This document shows, in pieces, positions 10,623-21,396 of a DNA stretch of 64,000 bases. The notes under the pieces are model-generated. The model searched no databases. It worked only from the letters and a program-made list of their open reading frames with translations, and was not told the origin of the DNA. This DNA comes from Flavobacteriales bacterium (GTDB lineage: Bacteria; Bacteroidota; Bacteroidia; Flavobacteriales_D; Parvicellaceae). The translations under genes and the position numbers were made by a program. Within the stretch, counting starts at the first letter, position 1, and every line of letters begins with the position of its first letter. Location: contig JADHMB010000002.1 in assembly GCA_016780365.1 (NCBI GenBank), positions 38,513 through 102,512 of the forward strand, written 5' to 3'.

Positions 10623-12149
10623 ATGAGTAAAAACTTGCTGATACTTGATTTTGGTTCTCAATATACACAATTGATTGCTAGAAGAGTTAGAGAACTTAAT
10701 GTATATTGTGAAATCCATCCCTACAATAAGATTCCAGATAATTTTAATTTTAGTGCTGTTATTCTTTCTGGAAGTCCATGTTCAGTGAATCAAAACGATG
10801 CTCCTCACCCTAAATTAGAATCTTTCAATGAAACAATGCCCATATTAGGTATTTGTTACGGTGCGCAATATCTAGTTAAACATTTTGGAGGAGTTGTGGA
10901 AAGTTCCAATAAAAGAGAATACGGAAGAGCCAATCTTTCTTTTTTTGATATTAAAAACCCATTGTTTGATAATGTAAAATCTAATTCTCAAGTTTGGATG
11001 TCTCACGGGGATACAATTAAAAATTTGCCTTCAAATTTTAATAAAATTGCATCTACCACTGATATTGAAAATGCAGCTTTTTATATTAATGAAAGTAATA
11101 TTTATGGTCTTCAATTTCATCCTGAAGTATTTCATAGTACAGACGGTTTACAAATCATAAATAACTTCGTTGTTAATATTTCTCATTGTTCAACAGATTG
11201 GACACCAGATTCATTTGTGGATTCTTCCATTTCAAATATTAAAAATCAAGTTGGTCATCAAAAAGTTGTACTAGGTTTATCTGGAGGAGTAGATTCTAGT
11301 GTTGCTGCTTTGCTTTTACATAAGGCAATAGGAGATAATTTACACTGTATTTTTGTAGATAATGGTTTGCTAAGAAAAAATGAATTTGAAGATGTTTTAA
11401 AACAGTACGAATCTTTAGGATTAAATATCAAAGGAGTGGATGCAAAAGAAGAGTTTTACAAATCTTTATCTGGTATTTCAGATCCTGAACTAAAAAGAAA
11501 AGCAATTGGCAAAACATTTATCGATGTTTTTGATAGAGAAGCCAATAGTATTAAAGATGTAGATTGGTTGGCTCAAGGAACAATTTATCCAGATATCATA
11601 GAATCAGTTTCTGTTAATGGACCTTCAGTTACCATAAAATCTCATCATAATGTTGGAGGGTTGCCAGATTATATGAAATTAAAAATAATTGAGCCTTTAA
11701 AATCCTTATTTAAAGACGAGGTTAGAAGAGTAGGAGCTTCTCTTGAATTACCAAAACAAATTTTAAATAGACATCCTTTTCCAGGTCCTGGGTTAGGCAT
11801 AAGAATTCTAGGAGAGATAACAGAAAGTAAAATAAAAATTCTTCAAGAAGTCGATCATATATTTATTAATGGTTTAAAAGAATTTAAACTTTACGATGAT
11901 GTATGGCAAGCAGGAGCAATTTTTCTTCCTGTTCAATCTGTTGGAGTAATGGGTGATGAAAGAACTTATGAGAATGCTGTAGCTCTTAGAGCTGTTTCTT
12001 CTAGCGATGGGATGACTGCAGATTGGTGTCATTTGCCTCATGAGTTTTTAGCCAAAATTTCCAATAGAATAATCAACAATGTAAAAGGAATAAATAGAGT
12101 AACTTACGATATAAGTTCCAAACCACCTGCTACCATTGAATGGGAATAA
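10623..12149 (+). CDS. guaA: GMP synthase (glutamine-hydrolysing)
   Basis: [61 protein letters not shown]; start moved from TTG 10617 to ATG 10623. Confidence 0.97.
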   Translation: MSKNLLILDFGSQYTQLIARRVRELNVYCEIHPYNKIPDNFNFSAVILSGSPCSVNQNDAPHPKLESFNETMPILGICYGAQYLVKHFGGVVESSNKREYGRANLSFFDIKNPLFDNVKSNSQVWMSHGDTIKNLPSNFNKIASTTDIENAAFYINESNIYGLQFHPEVFHSTDGLQIINNFVVNISHCSTDWTPDSFVDSSISNIKNQVGHQKVVLGLSGGVDSSVAALLLHKAIGDNLHCIFVDNGLLRKNEFEDVLKQYESLGLNIKGVDAKEEFYKSLSGISDPELKRKAIGKTFIDVFDREANSIKDVDWLAQGTIYPDIIESVSVNGPSVTIKSHHNVGGLPDYMKLKIIEPLKSLFKDEVRRVGASLELPKQILNRHPFPGPGLGIRILGEITESKIKILQEVDHIFINGLKEFKLYDDVWQAGAIFLPVQSVGVMGDERTYENAVALRAVSSSDGMTADWCHLPHEFLAKISNRIINNVKGINRVTYDISSKPPATIEWE

Positions 12150-13987
12150 AAAATTTAACATATAGCTTCTTATCATTTTTCTTAGTGGTATTTTTTGTAA
12201 CTAATCTAATTGCCCAAGACAAACCAAATGCAAAATTTACTTATCATACAGTTTCTAAAGGGGAAACAAGCTATGGAATTGCTAAAAAATATCAAATTGA
12301 TTTAAATGAATTTTTCAACTATAACCCAAGTGCATCCAATGGTTTGTCAAAAGGAGATACCTTAAAAATTCCTATTAAAACATTTGTCAATCAAACAATA
12401 GATAATGAAATTGATTCTTCTATAAAAATACACAAGGTGTTGCCAGGAGAAACTCTTTGGTCAATTGCTAAAGTATATGGAATAAGATTACCAACTATTA
12501 AAGCTTACAATAAATTATCAACCAATGAATTGTCAGAATCTCAATTGTTGTTAATTCCCAATATTCAATCCGATACAAGTAATATGGTCCAACCACTATT
12601 TAAACATGTAGATCATCCAATGCTTAAAAAGTGTGATACTCTAATTATTCATAAAGTAAAAAAGAAAGAAACTTTATACTCGATTTCAAAAAAATACTCT
12701 GTTGGTTTAGACCAGATAATTAAAAACAATCCTATTTTAAATGAATTTGGACTTAAAAAAGACCAAGAACTGAAAATAATTTTAAGAATTAAAGACTGTA
12801 TAGAGGATTCTGTAGAAAATAAAAATGATTCTCTAGACCTCTTTCTGGGTAGTATTTATGATCAAAAAACATTAAGAATTTCTTTAGTATTACCATTTTT
12901 CACTAATAAATCTGATTCAATTATTGTAAACTGCCCTGAAAACACGAACTGCACCATAGATAAAATATCTGAAAATTCTTTTCAAATTTATAATGGAGTT
13001 AAAATTGCCCTTCGTGATCTAAAAGAATTGGGATACAATCTTGAATTAAATGTATTTGACAGTAAGTACGACACCAATACTATTAAAGAAATATTTCAAG
13101 ACACTTTATTTAAATCCTCTAATTTAATAATAGGTCCCTTATATTCTAAAAATATTAAAATGATGAGAGTATTTTCCAAGAATTCTCATATTCCTATGAT
13201 ATCTCCCTATAATATTCCTAGTCAAGCACTTTTTAATTATCCTGATTTATTTAAAATACAACCTTCAAGATCTACACAGTCTAAAGAGATGGCAATATAT
13301 ATTAAGAATTCTAAAGATGACTACAACATATTATTATTAAGTGATGTAGAAGACAATAAAAGTAAGGTTTATGGCAATATTTTTTCAGATGCTTTCAATG
13401 ATACTATTTATCTAATAAAAGATTCTTTAAAGGAAGTAGATTCAATTTTACCAACCTTACTCAAAAGGGGAGATGACTGGAGTCATTTATTGGATAAATT
13501 GTCTAAGAAAAAAAGCAATTTAATTATAATAACTTCCAATCAAGTTCCATTTTTAACCTATGCATTTAATAAAATTATAGAATTTTCTAATTCTCAAGAG
13601 CATTATAAATCTGATTTTGAAATTTTTGGTTTTGAAGATATATATAGGATTAAGACTATTGATGTTATTTATAAAAATAAGTTTAATTTACATTTTGTTT
13701 CTAAAGGAATACCAGATCTTAACTCAAATAGAATAGCAGAATTTAAAGATAAATACCGGGATTTTTTATCTGCAGAGCCCACCAAATATTCTTACTTGGG
13801 ATACGATATTGTAAAATCTATTTTCATGAAAATTTACCCAGATAAATTAAATTCTGAAAGTTATTACCAAGGATTGCTTAACGATGTGTTTTACAATAGA
13901 ATTGATTTGGGTAGCGGTTCTGAAAATAGCCTAGTTAATTTTTACAGGATAGAAGATTATAACTTAATTCAAATTCCTCAAGATTGA
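12140..13987 (+). CDS. LysM-repeat protein with C-terminal periplasmic-binding-protein-like domain
   Basis: Three LysM-type units ([51 protein letters not shown]), then a type 1 periplasmic-binding-like region ([30 protein letters not shown]). Confidence 0.82.
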   Translation: MGIKNLTYSFLSFFLVVFFVTNLIAQDKPNAKFTYHTVSKGETSYGIAKKYQIDLNEFFNYNPSASNGLSKGDTLKIPIKTFVNQTIDNEIDSSIKIHKVLPGETLWSIAKVYGIRLPTIKAYNKLSTNELSESQLLLIPNIQSDTSNMVQPLFKHVDHPMLKKCDTLIIHKVKKKETLYSISKKYSVGLDQIIKNNPILNEFGLKKDQELKIILRIKDCIEDSVENKNDSLDLFLGSIYDQKTLRISLVLPFFTNKSDSIIVNCPENTNCTIDKISENSFQIYNGVKIALRDLKELGYNLELNVFDSKYDTNTIKEIFQDTLFKSSNLIIGPLYSKNIKMMRVFSKNSHIPMISPYNIPSQALFNYPDLFKIQPSRSTQSKEMAIYIKNSKDDYNILLLSDVEDNKSKVYGNIFSDAFNDTIYLIKDSLKEVDSILPTLLKRGDDWSHLLDKLSKKKSNLIIITSNQVPFLTYAFNKIIEFSNSQEHYKSDFEIFGFEDIYRIKTIDVIYKNKFNLHFVSKGIPDLNSNRIAEFKDKYRDFLSAEPTKYSYLGYDIVKSIFMKIYPDKLNSESYYQGLLNDVFYNRIDLGSGSENSLVNFYRIEDYNLIQIPQD

Positions 13988-15027
13988 AGAAATTATTATA
14001 CATTCTAGCAATTTCATTTCTTGTTTTGGTGGTCTATTTAATTTTTCCATTTTTTAATCTTTTTATCAACAAAGAAAAAAAAGAGATACTTTCTGATACC
14101 AATAAAGTTATTTTAAAAATTCAAGAAGATTTATCCTTCTCTGAAATTGGAGATTATTTAGTTAGCAAAGATCTTTTATTAAGTTCCAAAACAATCAACC
14201 AACTTATTGAGTTTAAAAACTTGGAAAATAATATACTTAAAAAGGGCAAATATACAATTCAAACAAAATGGTCTACTAATAAATTAGTCAATCAGCTATT
14301 TTTAATGAGGAATCAAAATGTTATTGATTTATACATTCCCTCTGTTAGAAATCTTGAAATATTGTGTGGCAGACTTTCTTCCCAATTAGAATTAGATTCG
14401 GCTAAACTATTGCATCTTTTTTATGATGAAAATATTCAAGAAAAATTTGGATTTAATTCTTATACTTTCTCTTCTATGGTAATTCCTAATACCTATGAAG
14501 TATTCACAAATATTTCGGAGAATAAGTTAATTGATTTTATTGCAAGTAAATACAAAATTTTTTGGAATTCAAAAAGAATGGATAAAGCAAACGCATTAGG
14601 TTACAATCAATCTGAAATTACTACTCTTGCATCTATTGTTCAAATGGAACAACAGATAAAATTTGACGAACATTCTAAGATTGCTGGCCTTTATATAAAT
14701 AGACTTAAAAGTAATATGAAACTACAAGCAGATCCAACTGTTAAGTTTGCTTTAAAAATGCCCAATTTAAGAAGATTGTATTACAAACATTTGGAAGTAG
14801 ATTCTCCTTACAATACCTATAAATACAAGGGTTTGCCTCCGGGGCCAATATGTATTGTAGACCCTAGGGTAATTGATGCAGTTTTAAACTATTCTAAACA
14901 CGATTATATTTTCATGTGTGCCAAACCATCTTATTCTGGATATCATAATTTTTCATCAACCAACAAAGAGCATGAAAAATATAAAAAGATGTATACTACT
15001 TGGTTGTCTTTAGAGAAAATCAATTAA
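13984..15027 (+). CDS. mltG: Endolytic transglycosylase MltG (TTG start)
   Basis: SEITTLASIVQMEQQ, IAGLYINRLKSNMKLQADPTVKFAL, YNTYKYKGLPPGPICIVD. Confidence 0.94.
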   Translation: MKKLLYILAISFLVLVVYLIFPFFNLFINKEKKEILSDTNKVILKIQEDLSFSEIGDYLVSKDLLLSSKTINQLIEFKNLENNILKKGKYTIQTKWSTNKLVNQLFLMRNQNVIDLYIPSVRNLEILCGRLSSQLELDSAKLLHLFYDENIQEKFGFNSYTFSSMVIPNTYEVFTNISENKLIDFIASKYKIFWNSKRMDKANALGYNQSEITTLASIVQMEQQIKFDEHSKIAGLYINRLKSNMKLQADPTVKFALKMPNLRRLYYKHLEVDSPYNTYKYKGLPPGPICIVDPRVIDAVLNYSKHDYIFMCAKPSYSGYHNFSSTNKEHEKYKKMYTTWLSLEKIN

Positions 15028-15919
15028 TTAAAAGACCTACTATAAGACTAATAAAGCTACATCCAAAGCAGCTAATTGCAATTACTTTGAGTTGACTGTC
15101 CAGTAATTTCATGTCTTGATATTTGTTCAATAGTTTTAGATGTCTCACTACAAAAAATAAAGGAATCATAGAAGATAGGTAGTAATAATTATTGGTAAAA
15201 AGAACAATTGTAATAAGTGAACTAATTGCTATAAATAGTAATAAGAAATGATATTTTTTAGATTTATTTATTCCCATTTTTACAACTAATGTTATTTTAT
15301 TATTTTTTTTATCATTTTCATAATCTCTCATGTTGTTTAGATTCAGAACTCCACAACTCATGAGTCCAGTAAATAATGCGCCAGGAACAGTTATCCAGTG
15401 AAAGTTTTTAGTAAATAAATAATAACTTCCAATTACTCCTACCATTCCAAAGAAAATAAAAACCGATAAATCTCCATAAGCTTTATAACCATAAGCAGAT
15501 TTACCAACAGTATATTTTATAGCAGCTATAATAGAGCCGATTCCAAGAAATAGAAAGATTAATATTTTAAATATGTCTTTATGAAATACACTAAAAATTA
15601 GATAAAGCCCAACTGTTAAAGTAAGGATACTTATAATCACAATTGCCAACTTCATTTGGGATTTAGAGATTTTTCCAGATTGTACCATTCTCTGTTCTCC
15701 AGTTCTGTTTTTGTCTGCTCCTTTTATCGCATCTCCATAATCATTGGCAAAATTGGATAATATTTGAAGTAATAGAGTAGTAGTAAGGGTGAGAAAAAGC
15801 ACTTTAAAGGAAAGTTCTATATGATTTATTATCACTAATGAAGAAGACAATAGAATACAAGAAAATGCTAAAGGGAGTGTTCTTAGTCTAGCTGCTTTAA
15901 TCCAATATTTAATTTTCAC
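15020..15919 (-). CDS. menA: 1,4-dihydroxy-2-naphthoate polyprenyltransferase
   Basis: WIKAARLRTLPLAFSCILL, NFANDYGDAIKGADKNRTGEQRMVQSG, NLNNMRDYENDKKNNKITL. Confidence 0.93.
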   Translation of the reverse strand: MKIKYWIKAARLRTLPLAFSCILLSSSLVIINHIELSFKVLFLTLTTTLLLQILSNFANDYGDAIKGADKNRTGEQRMVQSGKISKSQMKLAIVIISILTLTVGLYLIFSVFHKDIFKILIFLFLGIGSIIAAIKYTVGKSAYGYKAYGDLSVFIFFGMVGVIGSYYLFTKNFHWITVPGALFTGLMSCGVLNLNNMRDYENDKKNNKITLVVKMGINKSKKYHFLLLFIAISSLITIVLFTNNYYYLSSMIPLFFVVRHLKLLNKYQDMKLLDSQLKVIAISCFGCSFISLIVGLLIN

Positions 15920-15931
15920 ATCCTAAAAATA

Positions 15932-16411
15932 TTATCTTTTTCTTTCTCCTGGGTTATTGTGTTGCTTTTTTCTTTCTAATTGTATTTTTTTAAATTCTTT
16001 ACCTGCTTGATAATACTTTGCTAGTTTTTGAATAGGAATTACTTCTTTAAATTTTTCATGGTATTTAACTAAAATATCTACTTTTTCTTTGCCCATTTGT
16101 ATTTTAGCATCCATCATTTTTTCTAATTCTTCATCCGAAAAGTCTTCTATTTTTTTATCCTTTAAAATCATTCTACCATGCGCATTTTTATCTTTCAGAT
16201 TTTTTAACTCATTTTCCATCTCATTTAATACAGGCCAAAACACTCTAGACTCTTCTGTATTTAAATTCATTTTTGAAGTAAAAAATGCAATTTTAAGAGC
16301 CTCTCTATTTTCTTTTTTTTGATTTAAATCATTTTGAGCTAATATAAAAGTGGAGGATAGAAATATAATTAGTAAAATACTCAGTTTTTTAATTTCATTA
16401 AATTTTTTCAT
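15932..16411 (-). CDS. Small secreted/periplasmic protein of sigma-factor operon (Spy/CpxP-like helical)
   Basis: Signal-peptide-like start; FSDEELEKMMDAKIQMGKEKVDILVKYHEKFKEVIPIQKLAKYYQAGKEFKK. Confidence 0.65.
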   Translation of the reverse strand: MKKFNEIKKLSILLIIFLSSTFILAQNDLNQKKENREALKIAFFTSKMNLNTEESRVFWPVLNEMENELKNLKDKNAHGRMILKDKKIEDFSDEELEKMMDAKIQMGKEKVDILVKYHEKFKEVIPIQKLAKYYQAGKEFKKIQLERKKQHNNPGERKR

Positions 16412-16428
16412 GTTTATTTTTTTTGTGT

Positions 16429-16815
16429 TTATAAATCAATTTCAATTTCTAAATAATCATCTATATTTTCATCAATATTTAAATGATTAAAGTCTTCATC
16501 ATTAATGAATGTGTAAAATATTTCGTTTTCTATAGCTAAATATTCATCAATGGATTCATTTAATTGAACATAGTTAATATTTTCATTTTTGTCTGGTGAA
16601 TTTAATAAGAAGTAGAATCCTATTAATAGTAAAAACATTGCAGCTGCTTTAAATAATTGATTAAATAAAGCAATTTTTGATTTTTTTGATTCTAAACTAT
16701 TTATTCGGTTTTCAATCTGTTGGTTGAGTTCGTTAAAATAGTATTCAGGTATATTATAAATAGATTTTAAATACTTCCCTTTATTTTTTTTAAATATTTC
16801 CATGTCATTAAACAT
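16429..16815 (-). CDS. Small single-pass membrane protein, candidate anti-sigma factor
   Basis: 128 aa; AAAMFLLLIGFYFLLNS transmembrane segment; encoded downstream of the ECF sigma gene. Confidence 0.5.
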   Translation of the reverse strand: MFNDMEIFKKNKGKYLKSIYNIPEYYFNELNQQIENRINSLESKKSKIALFNQLFKAAAMFLLLIGFYFLLNSPDKNENINYVQLNESIDEYLAIENEIFYTFINDEDFNHLNIDENIDDYLEIEIDL

Positions 16816-16844
16816 TGTTATTATTATTAATTTTTTATTAGCTT

Positions 16845-17051
16845 TTACTTAAATTCACTAATTATCTTACTTACTTCAAAAGTATCGGGGAAGGATTTAC
16901 TAATTGTAGGACTGTTTAATAACTTAAGTTCGTACTTAATTAAGGCATTTTCATCTAATTTATTAATCTTGTCTTCAATTTCTTTTCTTTTTTCAAGAAG
17001 TTTTATTACTTCATTATTCTTAGTTATTTTAGTATAGTCTATTTTTCTCAT
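16845..17051 (-). CDS. Small hypothetical protein in ECF sigma operon
   Basis: 68 aa ORF between sigma gene and putative anti-sigma gene, same strand. Confidence 0.5.
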   Translation of the reverse strand: MRKIDYTKITKNNEVIKLLEKRKEIEDKINKLDENALIKYELKLLNSPTISKSFPDTFEVSKIISEFK

Positions 17052-17084
17052 TATAGTAATTGGATTAAAAATTATTAAAAAGGT

Positions 17085-17633
17085 TTAATCTCTAGATAAT
17101 AATTTTTCGATTTTGGTAACTGCATGATGGTAGTTAGCTTTTAAGCCCCCAATACTTCCACCAGTTATTAACTGAATTTCTTTATAGGTTAAATCCTCAA
17201 AATATTTTAATTGAAAGATCATTTTCTGTTTTTCTGGTAATTGTAGAACAGCTTTTTCTAACAATATGCTTATTTCTTCGGCATCTTTATGGAAAATATT
17301 GTTGGTAGGCTGCTTATCAGTTTGAATCTCAGAAATATTTAAATGGTATTCTTTCTTATTTTTCCTAATCCATTGAATCGCTTCGTTATAAGCTACTCTG
17401 TAAATCCATGTTGATAATTTAGATTTTCCATTAAAAGTATTTAGTTTATTCCAACATTTAATGAAAACTTCCTGAACTACATCATCTGTATTTTCGTGAG
17501 AAATAACTATTCTTCGAATTTGAAAATAAATAGATTTTTTAAAATGATTTACCAAAAGTGTAAATCCTTCTTTTTTGGTTTTCTCATTATTGAAAAGAGA
17601 TAATATTTCTTCTTCTACTTGTTTATCATGCAT
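17085..17633 (-). CDS. ECF-type RNA polymerase sigma factor
   Basis: ENTDDVVQEVFIKCWNKLNTFNGKSKLSTWIYRVAYNEAIQWIRKNKK and LPEKQKMIFQLKYFEDLTYKEIQLITGGSIGGLKANYHHAVTKIEK. Confidence 0.94.
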   Translation of the reverse strand: MHDKQVEEEILSLFNNEKTKKEGFTLLVNHFKKSIYFQIRRIVISHENTDDVVQEVFIKCWNKLNTFNGKSKLSTWIYRVAYNEAIQWIRKNKKEYHLNISEIQTDKQPTNNIFHKDAEEISILLEKAVLQLPEKQKMIFQLKYFEDLTYKEIQLITGGSIGGLKANYHHAVTKIEKLLSRD

Positions 17634-17643
17634 TCAAAGGCGA

Positions 17644-18594
17644 TTATTTTCGCTTTAAAACACGATGGGTTGCTTTTATTATATCAGAAGAATGTAAACC
17701 ATATTTTTTCATTAGATCAGCTGGTTTTCCACTTTCTCCAAATTTATCATTAACTGCAACAAATTCCATTGGAACTGGATGGTTTTTAGCTAGCAATTGC
17801 GCTATTGATTCTCCCATTCCTCCAGCAACTTGATGTTCCTCTGCAGTTACAACACATTTTGTTTTAGCTACTGACCTTAAGATGCTTTCATTATCCAAAG
17901 GTTTAATGGTATGAATATTAATTAGTTCAACGGATAATCCCTCTTTTGCTAATGCTTGTGCTGCTTCTACAGCTTCCCATACTAAGTGACCAGTTGCAAA
18001 AATAGAAACATCTGTTCCTTCTTGAAGAAGTAAAGCTTTGCCAATTTCAAATGGAGTGTCTTCAGGGATAAAAATAGGAACTTTTGGTCGTCCAAATCTT
18101 AAATATACAGGTCCATTATAATCTGCAATAGCAATGGTAGCTGCTTTGGTTTGGTTATAGTCACAAGGGTTAATAACTGTCATACCAGGCAACATTTTCA
18201 TCATTCCAATATCTTCTAATACTTGGTGAGTTGCTCCATCTTCACCTAAGGTTAACCCAGCATGAGAGGCGCAAAGTTTTACATTTTTTCCAGAGTAAGC
18301 TATGGATTGTCTTACTTGGTCATAAACTCTACTTGTAGAAAAATTTGCAAATGTACCGGTAAATGGAATTTTTCCACCTATGGTCATCCCTGCAGCAATT
18401 CCCATCATATTAGCTTCAGCTATTCCTACTTGAAAAAACCTATCTGGAAATTGATTTTTAAAGTCATTCATCTTTAACGATCCAGTAAGATCTGCACAAA
18501 GAGCAACTACATTAGGATTAGTTTTTCCAAGTTGAGTAATACCATCTCCAAATCCTGATCTTGTGTCTTTATTTCCTAAAATTTCAAATTTCAT
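17644..18594 (-). CDS. Transketolase C-terminal subunit (split transketolase)
   Basis: RSGFGDGITQLGKTNPNVVALCADLTGS, HAGLTLGEDGATHQVLEDIGMMKMLPGM, LRFGRPKVPIF. Confidence 0.94.
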   Translation of the reverse strand: MKFEILGNKDTRSGFGDGITQLGKTNPNVVALCADLTGSLKMNDFKNQFPDRFFQVGIAEANMMGIAAGMTIGGKIPFTGTFANFSTSRVYDQVRQSIAYSGKNVKLCASHAGLTLGEDGATHQVLEDIGMMKMLPGMTVINPCDYNQTKAATIAIADYNGPVYLRFGRPKVPIFIPEDTPFEIGKALLLQEGTDVSIFATGHLVWEAVEAAQALAKEGLSVELINIHTIKPLDNESILRSVAKTKCVVTAEEHQVAGGMGESIAQLLAKNHPVPMEFVAVNDKFGESGKPADLMKKYGLHSSDIIKATHRVLKRK

Positions 18595-18595
18595 T

Positions 18596-19978
18596 TTATA
18601 AATTTATGTTAATGTTTTGTCCTGAAGCTATTGTAAATTCCTTAATTATTGTGTGGGCAGTACTTTTAGACCTTATATTTCGAAAACTAATAATATATTT
18701 TCCGGGTTGAATATTCAAGCTTTCAATAGTCATCTCTTTATTAAAATCATACAACCAAATATTTTTACCATCTTTTTTTAAAAAGAGTGCTGCCGGTCCA
18801 ATAGATTTATTTATTTCTACAGTTCCATAATGAGGAATGGTTATATCTGTTATTTGGCTTTGATTAATTTTAACATTATCAAATTTTATTCTTGGTAATG
18901 TCAATATTTCTAAATTATATTCACCGACTAAATACTGCTTTGTGGTGTTCATTTTATGAACGTTAATTATGGAGGATTCCTCTGTGGTTTTGACCAAGCA
19001 ATTAAGGCCAGTATATTGGTCAATAGAGCCTTGAATCTTCAAATTAAGCTCTCCCATGGGGGTATATGCATTTATAATATTGTGTTTGCCGGGAATGACT
19101 TTAATTCCTTCTACAATAACTTCTGGTACCGTATGCACAACTAGTTTATAGGTATAAAGTGGATCTAAGGCAATAGTATCTGGGTTTTGTAATCTATTTA
19201 TCGTGTGCATGTAGGTGTGTAATAATTTATCGTTTTTATCATTATAAAAACTCATAGTAACATTTGTTTCTTCAGGAAGATTTCTTGCGTTATTTAAATT
19301 TACTTGCACTGTCGTGTTGTTTAGAGCTTGACTTATAACAAATTTTAAAACGCTTTTAAATGAGTCTTTATCTTCTGCACTTAAAAACTCTCCTATACAT
19401 TGAAACTGACTTAAGTAAGAAGTATCTAGTCCAAGTCCAATAACAAAAGGTTTAAGTTTAATTTTTTTTTCTTTAAGGGCAATTGCAACAGCACAAGGAT
19501 CTTCATCACATGCCTCTATTCCATCAGTTAATAAAATAATAATATTTCTACAATTTTCGCAATCTGGAAAATCATCTGCAGAATATTCCAAAGATCGTGC
19601 TATTGGGGTAGTGCCTTTAGGTTCTAAGGACCTAATTTTATTAATTATACTGAAATGATTTTCCTTAGCATCTGCAAATGGCACTTCTAATTTAGTATCT
19701 GAACAGTCTTGTTTACCGGGAACAATTCTTGTTTGATGTCCATACATTCTTAATGCTAATTCTACATTTTCAAGCATTTTCAGACTGTCTATAGTTTGTA
19801 TCATTAACTGCTTGGCAATAGTTATCTTACTACTATTTCCCCATTGAGCATTCATACTATTGGATCCATCAAAAATAAATAGTATTCTAATTTTCCCATC
19901 TTCATTTTGTCCAAAAGCATTTACACTACTAAAAAAACTTAATAGGATTAAAAAAGATATTTTAAAATAAAGTTGCAT
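18596..19978 (-). CDS. Secreted von Willebrand factor A domain protein
   Basis: Signal peptide; MIDAS-like IRILFIFDGSNSMNAQWG; NIIILLTDGIEACDEDPC. Confidence 0.88.
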   Translation of the reverse strand: MQLYFKISFLILLSFFSSVNAFGQNEDGKIRILFIFDGSNSMNAQWGNSSKITIAKQLMIQTIDSLKMLENVELALRMYGHQTRIVPGKQDCSDTKLEVPFADAKENHFSIINKIRSLEPKGTTPIARSLEYSADDFPDCENCRNIIILLTDGIEACDEDPCAVAIALKEKKIKLKPFVIGLGLDTSYLSQFQCIGEFLSAEDKDSFKSVLKFVISQALNNTTVQVNLNNARNLPEETNVTMSFYNDKNDKLLHTYMHTINRLQNPDTIALDPLYTYKLVVHTVPEVIVEGIKVIPGKHNIINAYTPMGELNLKIQGSIDQYTGLNCLVKTTEESSIINVHKMNTTKQYLVGEYNLEILTLPRIKFDNVKINQSQITDITIPHYGTVEINKSIGPAALFLKKDGKNIWLYDFNKEMTIESLNIQPGKYIISFRNIRSKSTAHTIIKEFTIASGQNININL

Positions 19979-20003
19979 AAATTCTAATTGAACTATTAAA
20001 GTA

Positions 20004-20852
20004 TTAATAGTCTCCTAAAGACTCAACTTGTTGATTTAGAGCTATTTCTAATTGATCGTCATTAGGGGCAACACCATGCCATTTATGAGACCCCATCATA
20101 TAATCAATTCCGTAACCCATTTCAGTTTTCATAATAATCATTATAGGTTGTTTTTTCCCTGTTAAACTTATTGCTGTTTCTAAAGTTGCAATCATCTCCT
20201 GCAGGTTATTACCATTACAACTTAACGTTTTCCATCCAAACGCATTCCATTTTTCTTCCAAATTTCCTAGAGAAAGTACATCATCTACATCTCCATCTAT
20301 TTGTCTTCCATTAAAATCAATGGTAGAAATCAAGTTATCTACTTTTTTTGCCGAAGCATATAGGGCAGCTTCCCAAATTTGGCCTTCTTGAAGTTCTCCA
20401 TCCCCGTGTAGTGTATAAACCAAACTAGTATCCTTATTTAATTTCTTGGTGGTTGCTGCTCCAATTGCAACACTTAAACCTTGTCCTAAAGAACCACTTG
20501 CCACTCTTACTCCTGGCAAACCTTCATGAGTTGTTGGATGTCCTTGAAGTCTAGAATCAATTTTTCTGAAAGTATTGAGTTCCTTTACTGGGAAATAGCC
20601 AGTTCTAGCTAAAACAGAATAAAAAACAGGGGATATGTGTCCATTGGAAAGAAAAAATAAATCCTCATTTTTACCATCCATAGAGAAATTAGAACTATGG
20701 TTCATTATAACCTTATAGATTGCAGTAAAATATTCTACACATCCAAGAGAACCTCCCGGATGACCTGAATTTTGAGCATGAACCATTCTTACAATATCCC
20801 TTCTTACTTGGCTAGTAAATTTTTCCAAGGATTCTAAATTATATTTTTTCAT
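20004..20852 (-). CDS. Transketolase N-terminal subunit (split transketolase)
   Basis: RRDIVRMVHAQNSGHPGGSLGCVEYFTAIY, GSLGQGLSVAIGAA, LHGDGELQEGQIWEAALYA. Confidence 0.95.
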   Translation of the reverse strand: MKKYNLESLEKFTSQVRRDIVRMVHAQNSGHPGGSLGCVEYFTAIYKVIMNHSSNFSMDGKNEDLFFLSNGHISPVFYSVLARTGYFPVKELNTFRKIDSRLQGHPTTHEGLPGVRVASGSLGQGLSVAIGAATTKKLNKDTSLVYTLHGDGELQEGQIWEAALYASAKKVDNLISTIDFNGRQIDGDVDDVLSLGNLEEKWNAFGWKTLSCNGNNLQEMIATLETAISLTGKKQPIMIIMKTEMGYGIDYMMGSHKWHGVAPNDDQLEIALNQQVESLGDY

Positions 20853-20869
20853 TTTTAAAATTTAATATT

Positions 20870-20877
20870 CAAAAATA
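20870..20877 (-). promoter_or_regulatory. Candidate -7 box (TATTTTTG) for the transketolase operon
   Basis: Plus strand CAAAAATA, 17 nt upstream of the start codon. Confidence 0.4.
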
Positions 20878-21033
20878 AGCATATAGTTATTCTATAAGGT
20901 GACTGTTAACAACTTTCAGTAACTATTTTATTAATTAAATTTAATAATCAAAAAATTATATCAATTTGCTTTTTTTACAATATCTTCTGTTAATGTTGTT
21001 CTAGTTTCCTATAAAATTGTATTTTCGAATTTT

Positions 21034-21396
21034 ATGGAAAGATTATCCTTGTTATTTATAGTTTTTTTATTCAGTAATTCTTTTTTCTCACAAAAAGAAA
21101 CTTCTTCAAATATCCTTGAAAACCAAGAATTGATAGATTTTCTTAGCAAGAAAAAAAACATTAACTATTTAAATAAAAGTGGTTATTACTTTTTAGAAAT
21201 CCCTAAAGAAAAGTCATTTTCTAATAGACTAGCTGGCACGATTTCAATAGGCGACACATCCAAATTAGACATTGACAAAATGGATGTTGATTTTTTAATG
21301 AATGATTATCAATACTATCTTGTTTCCAATTGGAATACATTATTGGTTTTAAAGTCAATCAACCATCTTAAAAACGAAATGAAAACAGTTGAATAA
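21034..21396 (+). CDS. Hypothetical secreted protein
   Basis: 120 aa; signal-peptide-like N-terminus LSLLFIVFLFSNSFFSQ; no family recognised. Confidence 0.55.
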   Translation: MERLSLLFIVFLFSNSFFSQKETSSNILENQELIDFLSKKKNINYLNKSGYYFLEIPKEKSFSNRLAGTISIGDTSKLDIDKMDVDFLMNDYQYYLVSNWNTLLVLKSINHLKNEMKTVE

